From JAAAOH01 sp041686235 (lineage in GTDB: Bacteria > Spirochaetota > Spirochaetia > DSM-27196 > PWMO01), in contig JAWLED010000004.1 of the NCBI GenBank assembly GCA_041686235.1, positions 1 through 64,000 of the forward strand: DNA of 64,000 nucleotides. The letters are read 5' to 3'. Numbering within the stretch: the stretch's first letter is position 1; each line of letters starts with the position of its first letter. A program made the translations under genes and the position numbers. The notes below the pieces were generated by a model. The model made no database searches. It was not told the DNA's origin and saw nothing but the letters and a program-made list of their open reading frames with translations. Positions 62,508 through 64,000 of this stretch are shown here, one piece after another.

Positions 62508-64000
62508 TGTTCTCCTCCTGTTGTTCGTTCCTCCGACGGCACGTTTCCTCCCCGCGCCGGACGGTCGATGAACCGCGGGCGGAACAGATTCAACAGCGCC
62601 GGGAGCACCGTCAACGCAGCAAGCGATGACGTCAGCATAGTGAGCGCCACGAGTACTCCTACGTAACGCAATGGATTGAAGTTTGAAGCTATGAGCACGG
62701 CAAACCCCGCGCCGACGGCAAAGGCGTTGTAGAGAATCGCCTTGCCGGTCGTGAGAATCGTTCGCTTCGTCGCCTCACCTCGGTCATCCGTTTCGCCCCG
62801 CTCGATGCGATAGCGGGCGAGAAAGTGGATGGTATAGTCAATGCCGATACCGATGGCGATCGAGGCAATCATCGCCGTCGCTACGTTGAGCTTGATGTCG
62901 GCAAGCCCCATCACTCCGAAGTTGATGAGAATGGCGAGGCTCAAGGGTACGATGCCGTAGATTCCCGCCACCGGAGAGCGATTTGCAAAGGATACGATAA
63001 CGAATACGACCACCAGCGCCGAGAACAGGCTCCACAACTGCGAGTTCACAATGAGGCGGGTAACCGCGCTCTCCATATCCGAAAAACCGGCAATCGAGAC
63101 GTCGTATCCATCGGGAAAGTGACGCTCGGCGTATTCTTTGGCAGACTCAGAAACACGCTCGGTTACGAGACTGTTGGTTGCCTCGAGCACCACGTACATT
63201 CGAGCGCTCCGGGGCTCGAGCGAATCGTCGGCAAAGTCATCGAGGTTCCCGGAATAGAGCAGTAGGTACTGCGAGATGAGATTCTGTAACTCAGCCTTGT
63301 CGGCAACCGGATATTTTTCCGGGTCGGTCGGGATTTCGTCGTAGGCCGATCCTTGAAAGTTGAACTCCTCGAAGAGCACCTCCATGAACTCCTCGGTACT
63401 CATCTCGAGAGACCGCGCTCTGCCGTAGGCTTGCGCCACGGCCTCGAAGAGCTCGCGAAAGCTTGGACGGTTGTCGATGCGCAGGTCCGCCTCGGAGGCG
63501 GCCGGCGTCGGCTCAGTCTCGGGCCCCGCTGCAGGCGCCGACTCGGCGGCCCCAGCGTCGTCCTCCGCGGTGCCGTCGCCGGTGCCGTTGCCGCCGCCGT
63601 TTCCCTCATCGAAAAAGCTGTCGACCCCGCCGCCGTCGCTGTCCGCGGTGCCGGTCTCGCCGTCGCCCCCACGCGACGGGCCCTCTTGGGAGTCGGCGCC
63701 GTCGACCGAGGGGGCCGACGGGACGTTCATGACCTGATTCATCCGCCGCACGAAGTCGGAGAAGCTCGCAACCTTGCCGACCTCCTCGTGCTCGCGGGCA
63801 AGATAGCCTTTGAGATCGTCCATGGCCTGAAGTGCATCGGGATCGGTCATAGCCGAGGCGTCCTCGCCGGAGACCACGATGCTGAAGGTCTTCGTACCGC
63901 TGAAGTTCTCCCGGATGAAGCGGTCGGCAACGCGGATCTCAGAGTCACGGTCGAAGTACTCGATCATCGAGTTGTCGACCACAATACCGGTGAGGCCGAA
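62504..64000 (-). CDS. RND superfamily (MMPL-type) exporter, N-terminus beyond the window
   Basis: At least 498 aa of an MMPL/HpnN-type transporter. The frame is open to the right window edge (reading FGLTGIVVDNS inward), so the true start and first membrane segment lie outside. Visible are a periplasmic domain (about 1-310 of the shown part) with an unusual Gly/Asp/Ser/Ala-rich insertion (about 88-165) containing GGGVDSFFDE, then five or six membrane segments (LWSLFSALVVVFVIVSFANR; LAILINFGVMGLADIKLNVA; MIASIAIGIGIDYTIHFLAR) typical of the C-terminal part of one RND half. It probably moves lipids or hydrophobic molecules. Short, non-fused RND proteins act as dimers or trimers. Confidence 0.85.
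   Translation of the reverse strand, partial: FGLTGIVVDNSMIEYFDRDSEIRVADRFIRENFSGTKTFSIVVSGEDASAMTDPDALQAMDDLKGYLAREHEEVGKVASFSDFVRRMNQVMNVPSAPSVDGADSQEGPSRGGDGETGTADSDGGGVDSFFDEGNGGGNGTGDGTAEDDAGAAESAPAAGPETEPTPAASEADLRIDNRPSFRELFEAVAQAYGRARSLEMSTEEFMEVLFEEFNFQGSAYDEIPTDPEKYPVADKAELQNLISQYLLLYSGNLDDFADDSLEPRSARMYVVLEATNSLVTERVSESAKEYAERHFPDGYDVSIAGFSDMESAVTRLIVNSQLWSLFSALVVVFVIVSFANRSPVAGIYGIVPLSLAILINFGVMGLADIKLNVATAMIASIAIGIGIDYTIHFLARYRIERGETDDRGEATKRTILTTGKAILYNAFAVGAGFAVLIASNFNPLRYVGVLVALTMLTSSLAALTVLPALLNLFRPRFIDRPARGGNVPSEERTTGGEQ

Noticed and set aside
1..64000. tRNA, rRNA, riboswitch, insertion sequence or replication origin
   Set aside because: I looked through the few intergenic gaps and saw no sequence I could support as any of these; nearly all DNA is protein-coding.

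Overview
The window comes from a spirochaete chromosome, most likely a free-living member of the Spirochaetaceae/Spirochaetales with a fairly GC-rich genome. The evidence is the gene set and order: FlbB, FlbD, a FliY-type switch protein, a FapA/DUF342 protein, FlhF-FlhG followed by a WhiG-type sigma factor, and a division-to-flagella gene order like the one I recall from Borrelia (about BB0306 to BB0264) and, in pieces, Treponema. Many proteins carry acidic or Gly/Ser/Asp-rich low-complexity segments. One 100-N assembly gap (8414-8513) shows this is a draft sequence.

Layout, read in the direction of transcription (almost everything is on the minus strand, high to low coordinates). (1) 62504-64000 to 60193: a 5'-truncated RND/MMPL exporter, a LolA-like periplasmic protein and a beta-barrel outer-membrane protein, closed by a terminator at 60142-60168. 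(2) 58356-60066, the only plus-strand genes: an RsmF/NOL1-type RNA methyltransferase and a separate gene resembling the RsmF C-terminal domain, overlapping by 8 nt. (3) 58121 to 56619: cheW and a DegT-like protein that lacks the PLP lysine. (4) 56521 to 47879: nadK, recN, an unknown helical protein, a membrane-anchored beta-propeller-like protein, a degenerate LytM protein, a methyltransferase, a DUF4912 protein and a GH57 glucan-branching enzyme. (5) 47659 to 38977: a sigma70-like promoter with MraZ-box repeats, then mraZ-rsmH-ftsL-murF-mraY-ftsW-ftsQ-ftsA-ftsZ. (6) 38974 to 33326: xerD, a TPR lipoprotein, dprA, xerC, hslV, hslU. (7) 33211 to 4337: a nearly complete flagellar basal body, hook, motor and export operon (flgB to flhG), then a repeat-rich membrane protein, whiG, fapA and two small conserved proteins. 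(8) 4335 to 111: a short Hsp70, a J-domain/HEAT protein and a CheA-like kinase.

The blocks read as one long co-oriented run in which genes abut or overlap by 1, 4 or 8 nt, so strong translational coupling is likely. Division, chromosome-dimer resolution, proteolysis and periplasmic flagellar assembly are encoded in tandem. ftsI and the murE/D/G/C genes usual in a dcw cluster are absent from it.

The points most worth a second look are: the hook protein FlgE has Ser at residue 178, where spirochaete hooks carry the cysteine needed for the lysinoalanine crosslink; fliO encodes a good signal peptide but appears to start at ATC; the assembly gap lies between two identical 99-nt ends in a 90-bp repeat gene and is probably artificial; and the RND exporter and its beta-barrel partner share a GGGxxSFFxE motif.
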